This document shows, piece after piece, positions 53,278-62,100 of a DNA stretch of 64,000 bases; position 1 is the first letter of the stretch, and every line of letters begins with the position of its first letter. The notes below the pieces were generated by a model. That model ran no database searches. It had not been told where the DNA came from and saw nothing but the letters and a program-made list of their open reading frames with translations. The DNA comes from Streptomyces coacervatus (lineage in GTDB: Bacteria; Actinomycetota; Actinomycetes; Streptomycetales; Streptomycetaceae), in contig NZ_JARHTP010000003.1 in NCBI RefSeq assembly GCF_029223485.1, positions 558,001-622,000 on the forward strand, in the 5' to 3' direction. The position numbers and the translations under genes are program-made.

Positions 53278-53913
53278 ATGAAGAAGCACATCGGCTGGAT
53301 CGCGGGGACAGCGGCGGCGGCGCTCGTCGCGGCGGGCGCGATCACCTACGCGGTTGCCGAGGACGGCGGGGCGGGCAGCACCAGCGCGAGCACGCCTTCC
53401 GCCGACTCCGCGGACGCCGGGTTCGCGCGGGACATGGCGGTGCATCACCAGCAGGCCGTCGAGATGTCGTACATCGTGCGCGACCGCACGAAGAACGCGG
53501 ACGTGCGGCGGCTTGCATACGACATCGCTCAGACGCAGGCCAACCAGCGCGGGATGCTGCTCGGCTGGCTGGACCTGTGGGGGCTGCCGAAGGTGTCGGC
53601 GGATCCGCCGATGACCTGGATGGGGATGGGCGGCATGGCCTCGGGGAAAGACGGTGCGTTGATGCCCGGCATGGCGACCAACACCGAGATGACCAAGCTC
53701 GGCACGCTCAGCGGAAAGCAGGCCGAGGTCTTCTATCTGCAGTTGATGACGGATCATCACAAGGGCGGTATCCACATGGCCGAGGGCTGTGTCGCCAAGT
53801 GCAAGGTCGGGGTGGAGAAGAGTCTCGCGCAAGGCATGGTCGACGCTCAGCAGTCGGAAATTCAACTGATGGCGGACATGCTCAAGGCGCGGGGCGCGAA
53901 AGCGCGTTCCTAG
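53278..53913 (+). CDS. Exported DUF305 protein
   Basis: A 211-residue protein with an N-terminal signal or anchor (residues 1-28), then two ferritin-like four-helix halves. Each half has a His motif: FARDMAVHHQQAVEMSYIV and LMTDHHKGGIHMAEGC. A Met-rich stretch (MTWMGMGGMASG) lies between. His- and Met-rich DUF305 proteins are often linked to copper. The one-base spacing to the DUF3105 gene indicates a functional pair. Confidence 0.87.
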   Translation: MKKHIGWIAGTAAAALVAAGAITYAVAEDGGAGSTSASTPSADSADAGFARDMAVHHQQAVEMSYIVRDRTKNADVRRLAYDIAQTQANQRGMLLGWLDLWGLPKVSADPPMTWMGMGGMASGKDGALMPGMATNTEMTKLGTLSGKQAEVFYLQLMTDHHKGGIHMAEGCVAKCKVGVEKSLAQGMVDAQQSEIQLMADMLKARGAKARS

Positions 53914-54138
53914 CAGCTCCTGTAACACTGCCGTAAGAACGAAAGCCTCAAATCGCCCTGCATGACGGTTCCTTGGGCTTCTCTTGGCTTGCGCATTCCC
54001 CTGGCATGAACGGTTCATCGAAAGAGTGGCCCCCATCGCTTGATCCAATGCCCGCGCCTCCGCCGCGGCGCTGGGTGTCTACGCGGATCACTGCGACGAC
54101 CGACCACACATGCGAAGAACCGCATCGCAGGGGGTTCT

Positions 54139-56076
54139 ATGAGATCCAACCGCGCCAAACTGCGCACCGTGAGCATGGCAGCGACACTGCCCATGATCGC
54201 CGGTGCTCTGGCGCTCGGCATACCCGCGGCGCACGCTGCGGACAACCCCGGCCGGGACGCACTCGCGGGCACCAAGCCCGCGTGGGCGACGGCCAAGGCG
54301 GACAAGGGCGACGCCTCGAACGGCGCCCAGCTGTCCGCCCGGGTCTATTTCGCGGGCAAGGACGCAGCCGGCCTCGCCGCGTACGCGAAGGCCGTGTCCG
54401 ACCCGAGCTCGGCCGCATACGGCAAGTACCTGAGCGCCAAGCAGGCCGCGGCCCGCTACGGCGCGACCAAGGCCCAGGTGGCCGCGGTCAAGTCGTGGCT
54501 GAGGTCCTCGGGCCTCAAGGTCACGGGCACCACGCAGCACTACGTCTCCGTCACCGGTGACGTGGCCGCCGCCGAGAAGGCGTTCGGCACCCAGCTGCAC
54601 AACTACACCAAGGGCTCGAAGACCTACCGGGCGCCGGCGAAGACCGCCTCCGCCCCGGACAGTCTGAAGGGCGCCGTCCTGACCGTCACCGGCCTGGACA
54701 ACGCACCGCACAAGTCGACGCACAACGACCAACTGCCGCCGCCGGAGACCGTGTTCCGCAACTCCGGGCCGTTCTCCTCGTACTACGGCTCGAACATCGC
54801 GAGCACGCTGCCGGACGCATACGGGTCGAAGATCCCGTACGCGATCCAGGGCTACACCGGCAAGCAGCTGCGCGCCGCCTACGGTGCGGGCAAGTACACC
54901 GGCAAGGGTGTCCGCGTCGCCATCACGGACGCTTACGCCTCGCCGTCCATCGCCTTCGACGCGCAGACGTACGCGGGCAAGCACGGTGACGCCAAGTGGT
55001 CGACCGGGCAGCTGCACCAGGTGCTGCCCAAGAAGTACACGAACACCAAGGACTGCTCCGCCGCCGGCTGGTACGGCGAGGAGACCCTGGACGTCGAGGC
55101 CGTGCACGCGGTCGCGCCGGCCGCGGACGTCACGTACGTGGGCTCCGCGTCCTGCATGGACAACGACCTGCTGGACTCGCTGAGCAAGGTGGTCGACAAC
55201 CACCTCGCCGACATCGTGTCCAACTCGTGGGGCGACATCGAGGCCAACCAGACGCCGGACCTCGCGGCCGCCTACGACCAGGTGTTCCAGTTCGGTGCGG
55301 TCGAGGGCATCGGCTTCTACTTCTCCTCCGGTGACGACGGCGACCAGGTCGCCAAGTCCGGTACGAAGCAGGTCGACACCCCGGCCAACTCGTCGTGGGT
55401 GACGGCGGTCGGCGGTACCTCGCTGGCGGTCGGCCAGGACGACAAGTACCAGTGGGAGACCGGCTGGGGTACCGAGAAGGCTGTGCTGTCCGCGGACGGC
55501 AAGAGCTGGACCAACTTCCCCGGTGCGTTCACCTCGGGTGCGGGCGGCGGCACCAGCAAGACGGTCGCCCAGCCCTACTACCAGAAGGGCATCGTCCCGA
55601 ACGCGCTCGCCACGGCCAACAACGCCGCCGGCAACCGCGTCGTCCCGGACATCTCGGCGATCGCCGACCCGAACACCGGCTTCAAGGTCGGCCAGACGCA
55701 GACCCTGCCGGACGGGACGCTGGGCTACGACGAGTACCGCATCGGCGGCACCTCGCTCGCCGCTCCGGTGATCGCGGCCGTCCAGGCGCTGGCCCAGGAG
55801 GCGCGGGGCGGCAAGGCCATCGGCTTCGCCAACCCGGAGATCTACGCCCGCTACGGCAAGGGTGTCTACCACGACGTCGTCGACAAGCCGACGGGCAAGG
55901 ACCTGGCCGTCGCGCGCGTCGACTTCGTCAACGGCTACGACGCCACCGGTGGCCTGGCCACCTCGGTCCGCAGCCTGGGCAAGGACAGCTCGCTGTCCGC
56001 GGTGAAGGGTTACGACGACGTCACCGGCGTGGGCTCGCCCGCGAACGGGTACGTGGAGTCGTACCACAAGCCGTGA
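54139..56076 (+). CDS. Secreted S53 (sedolisin) serine-carboxyl peptidase
   Basis: A 645-residue secreted pro-protease. Residues 1-34 form the signal peptide (ending AHAADN). The pro-region (about 55-200) is the protease activation domain (YGKYLSAKQAAARYG). The catalytic domain has E314 and D318 in GEETLDVEAVHA, oxyanion D366 in SNSWGDIEA, and nucleophile S539 in GGTSLAAPVIAA, followed by the calcium-site region near the C-terminus (DDVTGVGSP). Sedolisins cleave proteins at acidic pH. AGGGGG lies before ATG 54139. A terminator follows, so it is a single-gene unit. Confidence 0.94.
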   Translation: MRSNRAKLRTVSMAATLPMIAGALALGIPAAHAADNPGRDALAGTKPAWATAKADKGDASNGAQLSARVYFAGKDAAGLAAYAKAVSDPSSAAYGKYLSAKQAAARYGATKAQVAAVKSWLRSSGLKVTGTTQHYVSVTGDVAAAEKAFGTQLHNYTKGSKTYRAPAKTASAPDSLKGAVLTVTGLDNAPHKSTHNDQLPPPETVFRNSGPFSSYYGSNIASTLPDAYGSKIPYAIQGYTGKQLRAAYGAGKYTGKGVRVAITDAYASPSIAFDAQTYAGKHGDAKWSTGQLHQVLPKKYTNTKDCSAAGWYGEETLDVEAVHAVAPAADVTYVGSASCMDNDLLDSLSKVVDNHLADIVSNSWGDIEANQTPDLAAAYDQVFQFGAVEGIGFYFSSGDDGDQVAKSGTKQVDTPANSSWVTAVGGTSLAVGQDDKYQWETGWGTEKAVLSADGKSWTNFPGAFTSGAGGGTSKTVAQPYYQKGIVPNALATANNAAGNRVVPDISAIADPNTGFKVGQTQTLPDGTLGYDEYRIGGTSLAAPVIAAVQALAQEARGGKAIGFANPEIYARYGKGVYHDVVDKPTGKDLAVARVDFVNGYDATGGLATSVRSLGKDSSLSAVKGYDDVTGVGSPANGYVESYHKP

Positions 56077-56102
56077 GGCACCGCCGGTAACGGCACCTTG
56101 AG

Positions 56103-56134
56103 GGGGCGCGGGATGTGATCATCCCGCGCCCCTT
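56103..56134 (+). terminator. Terminator of the S53 protease gene
   Basis: GGGGCGCGGGATG and CATCCCGCGCCCC form a perfect 13-bp stem around TGAT, followed by TTCG, 26 bases after the stop. Confidence 0.9.
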
Positions 56135-56202
56135 CGCCGTGCGGAGCCACCGTGCGGAGCCCCGTCACCCCATCGCGTCGGTCTGACGATTACAGTGGGC
56201 CC

Positions 56203-58242
56203 GTGACTGCCTTGAACTTCTGGTCGATCTATCAGCACGGCTTCGCACGCGTCGCCGCATGTACGGGCCACACCGTCATCGCCGACCCGCATGCCAACGC
56301 CGAAGCGGTCCTGCGCCATGCCCGCCGGTGCGCCGAGGAGGGTGTCGCGGTCGCCGTCTTCCCGGAGATGGTGCTGTGCGGCTACTCGATCGAGGACCTG
56401 CTGCTGCAGGACGCGCTGCTCGACCAGGTCGCGGAGGCGCTCGGGGAGGTGGTGGCCGGGTCGGCGGAGCTGCTGCCGGTGCTGGTCGTCGGCGCCCCGC
56501 TGCGCCACCGCAACCGGGTCTACAACTGCGCGGTGATCGTGCACCGCGGCCGCGTCCTGGGCGTCGTACCGAAGTCGTACCCGCCGAACTACCGGGAGTT
56601 CTACGAGCGCCGGCAGATCGCCGACGGTGCGGACGAGCGCGGCGGAACGATTCGCGTCGGCGGCGAGGCGGTCCCCTTCGGGGTGGATCTGCTGTTCGCG
56701 GCGGACGACGTCCCCGGGCTCGTGCTCTTCGCCGAGATCTGCGAGGACATGTGGGTGCCGGTGCCGCCCAGCGCGGAGGCGGCCCTCGCCGGGGCGACCC
56801 TCCTCGTCAATCTCTCCGGCAGCCCGATCACGGTCGGACGCGCCGAGGACCGCAAGCTGCTGTGCCGCTCGGCGTCCACCCGCTGCCTCGCCGCCTACGT
56901 CTACGCGGCGGCCGGCCTCGGCGAGTCGACCACCGACCTGTCCTGGGACGGCCAGGCCATGGTCTACGAGAACGGCGTGCTGCTGGCCGAGACCGAGCGG
57001 TTCCCGCTCGGCGACGAGTACGCGGTGGCCGACGTGGACCTCGATCTGCTGCGGCAGGAGCGGCAGCGGATGGGCACGTTCGACGACAACCGGCGTACGC
57101 ACCGGGCGCGGACCGGCGACTTCCGGACGGTCGGCTTCGAGCTGGACCCGCCCCTCACCGACCTGGGGCTGCGGCGTCGGCTGGAGCGCTTCCCGTTTGT
57201 GCCGGCCGATGCCGAGCGGCTCGCGCTGGACTGCTTCGAGGCGTACAACATCCAGGTCGAGGGGCTGCAGCAGCGGCTGGCTTCGATCGGCGGGCCGAAG
57301 GTGGTCATCGGGGTGTCCGGTGGCCTCGACTCGACGCATGCGCTGATCGTCGCCGCGCGGGCCATGGACCGGGCGGGGCGGCCGCGCAGCGACATCCTGG
57401 CCTGGACGCTGCCCGGTTTCGCCACCAGCGACCACACGAAGGACAACGCGCACGCGTTGATGCGCTCGCTCGGCGTCACCGCGGCCGAGCTGGACATCAC
57501 GCCTACGGCTCGGCTGATGCTGCAGGAGATGGAGCACCCGTTCGCCTCCGGTGAGCCGGTGTACGACGTCACATTCGAGAACGTGCAGGCGGGTCTGCGC
57601 ACCGACTACCTGTTCCGGCTGGCCAACCAGCGGGGCGGGATCGTGCTCGGCACCGGTGACCTCTCCGAGCTGGCGCTCGGCTGGTCGACGTACGGCGTGG
57701 GCGACCAGATGAGCCACTACAACGTCAACTCCGGTGTGCCGAAGACACTGATCCAGCATCTGATCCGATGGGTCATCAGCAGCGGGCAGTTCGACGAGGA
57801 GACCGGAAAGATCCTCGCAGCGATCCTCGACACCGAGATCAGTCCGGAACTGGTGCCGGGCGAGGAGATGCAGTCGACCGAGTCCAAGATCGGGCCGTAC
57901 GCGCTGCACGACTTCACGCTCTTCCATGTGCTGCGGTACGGCTTCCGGCCGTCGAAGATCGCCTTCCTGGCGTGGCATGCATGGCAGGACGTCGAGGGCG
58001 GGGCCTGGCCGCCGGGGTTCCCCGAGGCCAAGCGGGTGGCGTACGACCTTCCGGAGATCCGGCGGTGGCTGGAGGTGTTCTGCCGGCGGTTCTTCGCGTT
58101 TGCGCAGTTCAAACGGTCGGCTATGCCTAATGGGCCGAAGGTTTCGGCGGGGGGTTCGCTGTCGCCTCGGGGGGATTGGCGGGCGCCGAGTGACAGTTCG
58201 GCGCGGGCCTGGCTGCGGGAGCTTGAGCGCTTCGACCTTTGA
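56203..58242 (+). CDS. nadE: Glutamine-dependent NAD+ synthetase
   Basis: A 679-residue two-domain enzyme for the last step of NAD biosynthesis. The N-terminal glutaminase (nitrilase fold, about 5-280) has the E55-K124-C180 triad in FPEMVLCGY, VPKSYPPNY and AEICEDMW. The C-terminal synthetase (about 335-640) has the ATP PP-loop GVSGGLDSTHAL near 370. Ammonia is channelled between the two. Length fits actinobacterial NadE. Start is GTG 56203. The DUF397 gene converges 42 bases on. Confidence 0.95.
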   Translation: MTALNFWSIYQHGFARVAACTGHTVIADPHANAEAVLRHARRCAEEGVAVAVFPEMVLCGYSIEDLLLQDALLDQVAEALGEVVAGSAELLPVLVVGAPLRHRNRVYNCAVIVHRGRVLGVVPKSYPPNYREFYERRQIADGADERGGTIRVGGEAVPFGVDLLFAADDVPGLVLFAEICEDMWVPVPPSAEAALAGATLLVNLSGSPITVGRAEDRKLLCRSASTRCLAAYVYAAAGLGESTTDLSWDGQAMVYENGVLLAETERFPLGDEYAVADVDLDLLRQERQRMGTFDDNRRTHRARTGDFRTVGFELDPPLTDLGLRRRLERFPFVPADAERLALDCFEAYNIQVEGLQQRLASIGGPKVVIGVSGGLDSTHALIVAARAMDRAGRPRSDILAWTLPGFATSDHTKDNAHALMRSLGVTAAELDITPTARLMLQEMEHPFASGEPVYDVTFENVQAGLRTDYLFRLANQRGGIVLGTGDLSELALGWSTYGVGDQMSHYNVNSGVPKTLIQHLIRWVISSGQFDEETGKILAAILDTEISPELVPGEEMQSTESKIGPYALHDFTLFHVLRYGFRPSKIAFLAWHAWQDVEGGAWPPGFPEAKRVAYDLPEIRRWLEVFCRRFFAFAQFKRSAMPNGPKVSAGGSLSPRGDWRAPSDSSARAWLRELERFDL

Positions 58243-58284
58243 GTAGTTGAAGCCCCGGGGGCCGGAGAGCCCCCGGGGCCCGGG

Positions 58285-58479
58285 TCAGCCCTTGAGCGAG
58301 GCGACGAAGGGCGCCCAGGCGGCGGCGGTGAGGATGAGGGCGGGGCCGTCGGGGACCTTGGAGTCGCGGACGGGGACGAGACCGGGGATGTTGTGGGCGA
58401 CTTCGACGCAGGCGTCCTCGGCTTCGCTGCTGTAGGTCGACTTGCGCCACAGCGCGGCGCCGGGGAAGTCGCCACCCAC
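58285..58479 (-). CDS. DUF397 protein (5' end at a probable deletion junction)
   Basis: About 64 residues of a typical DUF397 protein: GALWRKSTYSS-type start (GGDFPGAALWRKSTYSS), DACVEVAHN, VPVRDSKVPDGPALILTA, AAWAPFV. DUF397 proteins normally sit next to an XRE-type regulator gene and often near an anti-sigma-type ATPase. Here no XRE gene is present, and sequence upstream of the GTG at 58479 runs at once into an ATPase remnant on the other strand. No ribosome site is visible, so it may be silent. Confidence 0.65.
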   Translation of the reverse strand: MGGDFPGAALWRKSTYSSEAEDACVEVAHNIPGLVPVRDSKVPDGPALILTAAAWAPFVASLKG

Positions 58480-58482
58480 GGC

Positions 58483-58857
58483 TTCGAAGTCCGCCTGTGT
58501 GCAACGGAGTTGCTGACGAACGTCATCGACCACCTCGGCGAGGGCACCCCGGTAGCGATCCGCGTCACCGACACACCCGGCGGCCACACCCGCATCGAGG
58601 TCACCGACCCCGACCCGCGCGCCTTGCCGGTCCTCCTGTCCGCCACCGGCACGGCCGAGTCGGGCCGGGGCCTGGCCCTGGTCGACCAACTCTCCCTGTG
58701 TTGGGGCGTGGATCAGGGAGCGGACCACAAGACGGTCTGGTGCGAACTGGCCGACATCGGAATCGAAAATCAGTCATCTCGACTACCTGCCGGACCCCCG
58801 CCGGCCACCCAAGCGCACAGACACATCACAGAAAAGACACAGACGACCTGCGAGTGA
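58483..58857 (+). pseudogene. N-terminally truncated anti-sigma-type ATP-binding protein
   Basis: From 58483 the plus strand encodes the rear part of a Streptomyces HATPase (RsbW-like): CATELLTNVIDHLGEGTPV, IEVTDPDPRALPVLLS, ESGRGLALVDQLSLCWGV, KTVWCELAD. The first forty or so residues expected before the N-box are missing, replaced by the complement of the DUF397 gene's start. The last twenty residues (PPATQAHRHITEKTQ) look unrelated. It is best read as a remnant. Confidence 0.65.
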
Positions 58858-58927
58858 GCACCCGCCTTCCAGCAGCCGACCTGCCAAAAGGTTCGCACCA
58901 CCGCCTTCGTTGCACGAAAATGAACAG

Positions 58928-58956
58928 TTGTACGAGTGCACCTGTGTGCTTAGAGT
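58928..58956 (+). promoter_or_regulatory. Vegetative-type promoter upstream of the polymorphic toxin
   Basis: TTGTAC (58928-58933), 17-base spacer, TAGAGT (58951-58956): close to the HrdB-type consensus. GGGGAGGG at 59033-59040 is then a ribosome site in the leader, ahead of a short frame at 59052. Apart from these, 58858-59197 holds no convincing gene. Confidence 0.6.
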
Positions 58957-59051
58957 GTCGACGTGTACCTGCGGAGCCTGACCACTCCGTACGCGCACAC
59001 CAGTCAGCGACCGGGGGAACGCCGTCGCTCACGGGGAGGGAATGCATCGCC

Positions 59052-59108
59052 ATGCCGTCGCACTGGCCATCCATGTGCGTGAACCCGGCCAGGGACCTGC
59101 ACTTCTGA
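59052..59108 (+). CDS. Possible 18-codon leader ORF ahead of the toxin gene
   Basis: ATG 59052 to TGA encodes MPSHWPSMCVNPARDLHF. GGGGAGGG is eleven bases upstream and a good promoter lies 96 bases upstream. It may be a leader peptide of the long 5' region of the toxin mRNA. Family not recognised; a chance frame is possible. Confidence 0.3.
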   Translation: MPSHWPSMCVNPARDLHF

Positions 59109-59197
59109 GTCTCCGTGAGACACCTTGCAATTCACTGCTCTGCGGAGCATCGGCCGATCAACCGGCGCATCCACACTCTGAAGAAAGTGGTGCTCCG

Positions 59198-62100
59198 TTG
59201 CCTTCCCGCCCAGGAAGATCCCGCCCAGGAAGATTGCTCCTACCAACTCCAGGACGTTCAGGACTACTTGCCCGAATCATCCTTCTGCTGACCGCGGTCG
59301 CGGTCGTCGTTGGCCTTGCCGTGCGACCCGACCTCGCCGGTCTCTCGGGCCACGACGACGCAAGCCTCGTAGGGGATTCCTATGACGGCTACGACAGCAA
59401 GGCCGCTGAACAGCTGCGCGGGGACCAGTGCGTGGCGGTTGATGCCCTGCGCAAGGGCGGGCCGAACCTGTTCGGCCTGGCCCAGGGCGCCGTCGGGCTG
59501 CCGTCCGATCAGCTCCATCAGAAGCTGAACCGGGACCTGAACGACGTCAAGACCCCGCTGCATGTGGCCTTCGATGCCGATGAGGACAACAGCGGCCAAT
59601 GGCAGAAGAAGGTCGGAGACCAAGGACAGGCGTGGGCCAAGGCCGTCAGCGGCCTGGATTCCTACCCCGGCGCGCCGCAGGACGCGAACAAGATCTACGA
59701 CAAGATCGGGCTGCTCCCGTGGATCTACCAGACATGGGGCCGGGGCATCGATCTGTTCTCGCCCTTCTACGAGACATCGCCCACCGCTGACGACAGCACG
59801 AAGGCTGCCGCGGTCGCGATCGGCGACCAGTTGTACGCCAGTGGGGGGACACCGCAGGAGCAGCAGGCGTGGGCGCTGTGGAAGAAGAACTCCGGGAAGA
59901 TCGAACCCAATCAGTTGTTCGTTCCCAGGGTGTTCGCCGATGACGCGCGCATCTTCCTGTCCTCGGGCGGCTTCCCTCGCACCGCTCCGGCCCAGGACAC
60001 CCCGGAGTTCCGCGTCGCGGTCGAGGACCTGAAGGCCCGCTTCGCCTCGTGCGCGTGGCACGACCCGATCGACCCGGACCGGGTTCTCGGCAAGGAAGTG
60101 GCCCAGGCGTCCACCGAATGGCAGCAGGAGATCGCCTCCCAGGCCCCGCAGCGCCAGCAGATCCTCGCCGCCAACGTCACCGCCACGAAGGCGTTGCAGG
60201 ACGGCACCTTCGCCCTGGGCAAGCTGCTGGGCCAGTCGTGGATCGCCGACTACTCCACCCGCTGGCTGGACCACTACACCGAAGGCGGCCTCAACTGGAT
60301 CGGTGACGCCCCGCTGGAGATCCAGGTGCCGGGCGCCGCTGGGAAGTGCCTCGATGTGCAGGGGGCCGCGAAGACCAACGGCTCCCCGGTCGAGATCAAC
60401 ACCTGTAACAGCAGCAGCGCCCAGTGGCAGCTGTGGGGTGTCTACGACGGCCACTACACGCTCCTGAACGTCAACGCGCAGAAATGCCTGGAGGTGCTGA
60501 ACGGCGCCAACGCCAACGGCACGAAGATCCAGATCAGGGACTGCGGCAGCAGCAAGGCACAGCAGTGGACGTTCAACGTCCGCGCCGCGGGCGAACTGCG
60601 CAACATCGCCACGGACAAGTGCCTGAACCTGGCCACGTTCGACAACGGCAAGGACGCCCTGCTCAACGCGTGCAACGGCTCCACGGCGCAGAAGTTCCGC
60701 ATCGTGCCCAAGGGCCACACGGGCACCACGCCGGCGAAGGCCGACGTGGACAAGGCCAAGGCGAACGTCACGAGTGCGCAGGCAGAGGCGAAGAAGCAGC
60801 TCGCCGCCGTCCAGGCGCAGCTCGCCACGGCGCAGAAGACCGCCACGACGTCGGACTCGGCCATCCAGGCCGCCTATGGCATCGCCGACACCAACGGCGC
60901 GCCCAGGGGCCGGGGTCTGCTGGTCGGCCAGCAGAAGGACCAGGTGACCAAGGGTTCGGTCGCCGCACTGCAGGCAATGGAGAAGGCTGCCGAGACCGCC
61001 GAGGCCGCCACCCGCGCCTCCGCCGGCGACAGCCAGACCATCACGCAGCGTGCCCTGGCCCAAGCCGCCCAGTCGAAGGCCGAGTTCCGCAAGGAGGCCG
61101 CCAAGGCGGCCGAGTGGCAGGCGAAGGCAGCCGCCGACGCCGCGAAGATCCACCGGGACAACGCCAAGAAGGACAAGGAGACCGCGGAGGCGAAGCTCGC
61201 CGATGCGCTGAAGGCCGAGGGCGACGCCAAGGCGGCCGCCGCCGACGCGCACGCCAAGCGCCTGTCCGCCGAGGCCGAGGAGAAGACGGCCAAGGCGGAG
61301 AAGGAGAACGCCGCAGCCAGCCGGGCCGAGGCCGCCGAGCACAAGAAGAACGCCGAGACCCAGGCGACCGCCGCGAAGGACGCCAAGGACAAGGCCGAGG
61401 CCGCTGAGAAGACCGCCGAAGGCAAGCGCGACGACGCGGTCAAGGCCCGCGACAACGCCAAGGACAAACGCGACGACGCCTGGGACGCCGAACAGAAGGC
61501 CGACGCCGCCCGCGCCAAGGCGGACGCCAAGGACGCCTACGCCGACCGGCTCGACGCCGGGGACGCGGCGACCGCCGCCCGTGCCGCCGCCAACGACGCG
61601 GACAAGCACGCCGACGACGCCGAGGCCGCGGCAGGCAAAGCCCGCTCCGAGGCCGACGCCGCCACCCAGGCGGCCGCCGACGCGGACGCCGCCGCCACCC
61701 GCGCCGAGGCGGCCGCCAAGCGCGCCCGCTCCGACGCGGACGCCGCGCAGGCGGACAAGCTGAAGGCGGACGCGGCGGTGAAGACCGCGACCAGCGCGAC
61801 AGCTGACGCCATCAAGGCCTCCCAGGACGCTTCCGCCGAGGCCAAGACCGCGGTGAAGCTGGCCGACGAGGCCGAACAGCACGCCAAGGACGCCAAGACC
61901 CAGGCGGACGCCGCCAACAAGGAGGCCGGCAACGCACTCGTCGCCGCGGCCAAGGCCGCGGGCTACGCCCACATCACCGCGCAGGCGGCCGTGGACGCTG
62001 GGGAAGCGGCCAAGCAGGTCGCCGACCCGGCCAACGACGCGATCCAGCTCGGCTCCCCCTACGTCGACACCGACTCGGTGGCCGGCCTGGTGGTCCTGAC

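Noticed and set aside
58393..58482. ATG 58393 as a true start of the anti-sigma-type ATPase
   Set aside because: The first thirty codons are the exact complement of the DUF397 gene and lack HATPase character; a truncation is the better reading.
59042..59197. ATG 59042 as the start of the polymorphic toxin
   Set aside because: In frame and near GGGGAGGG, but spacing is one base and the 52 codons to 59198 use A/T third positions freely, unlike the rest of the gene.
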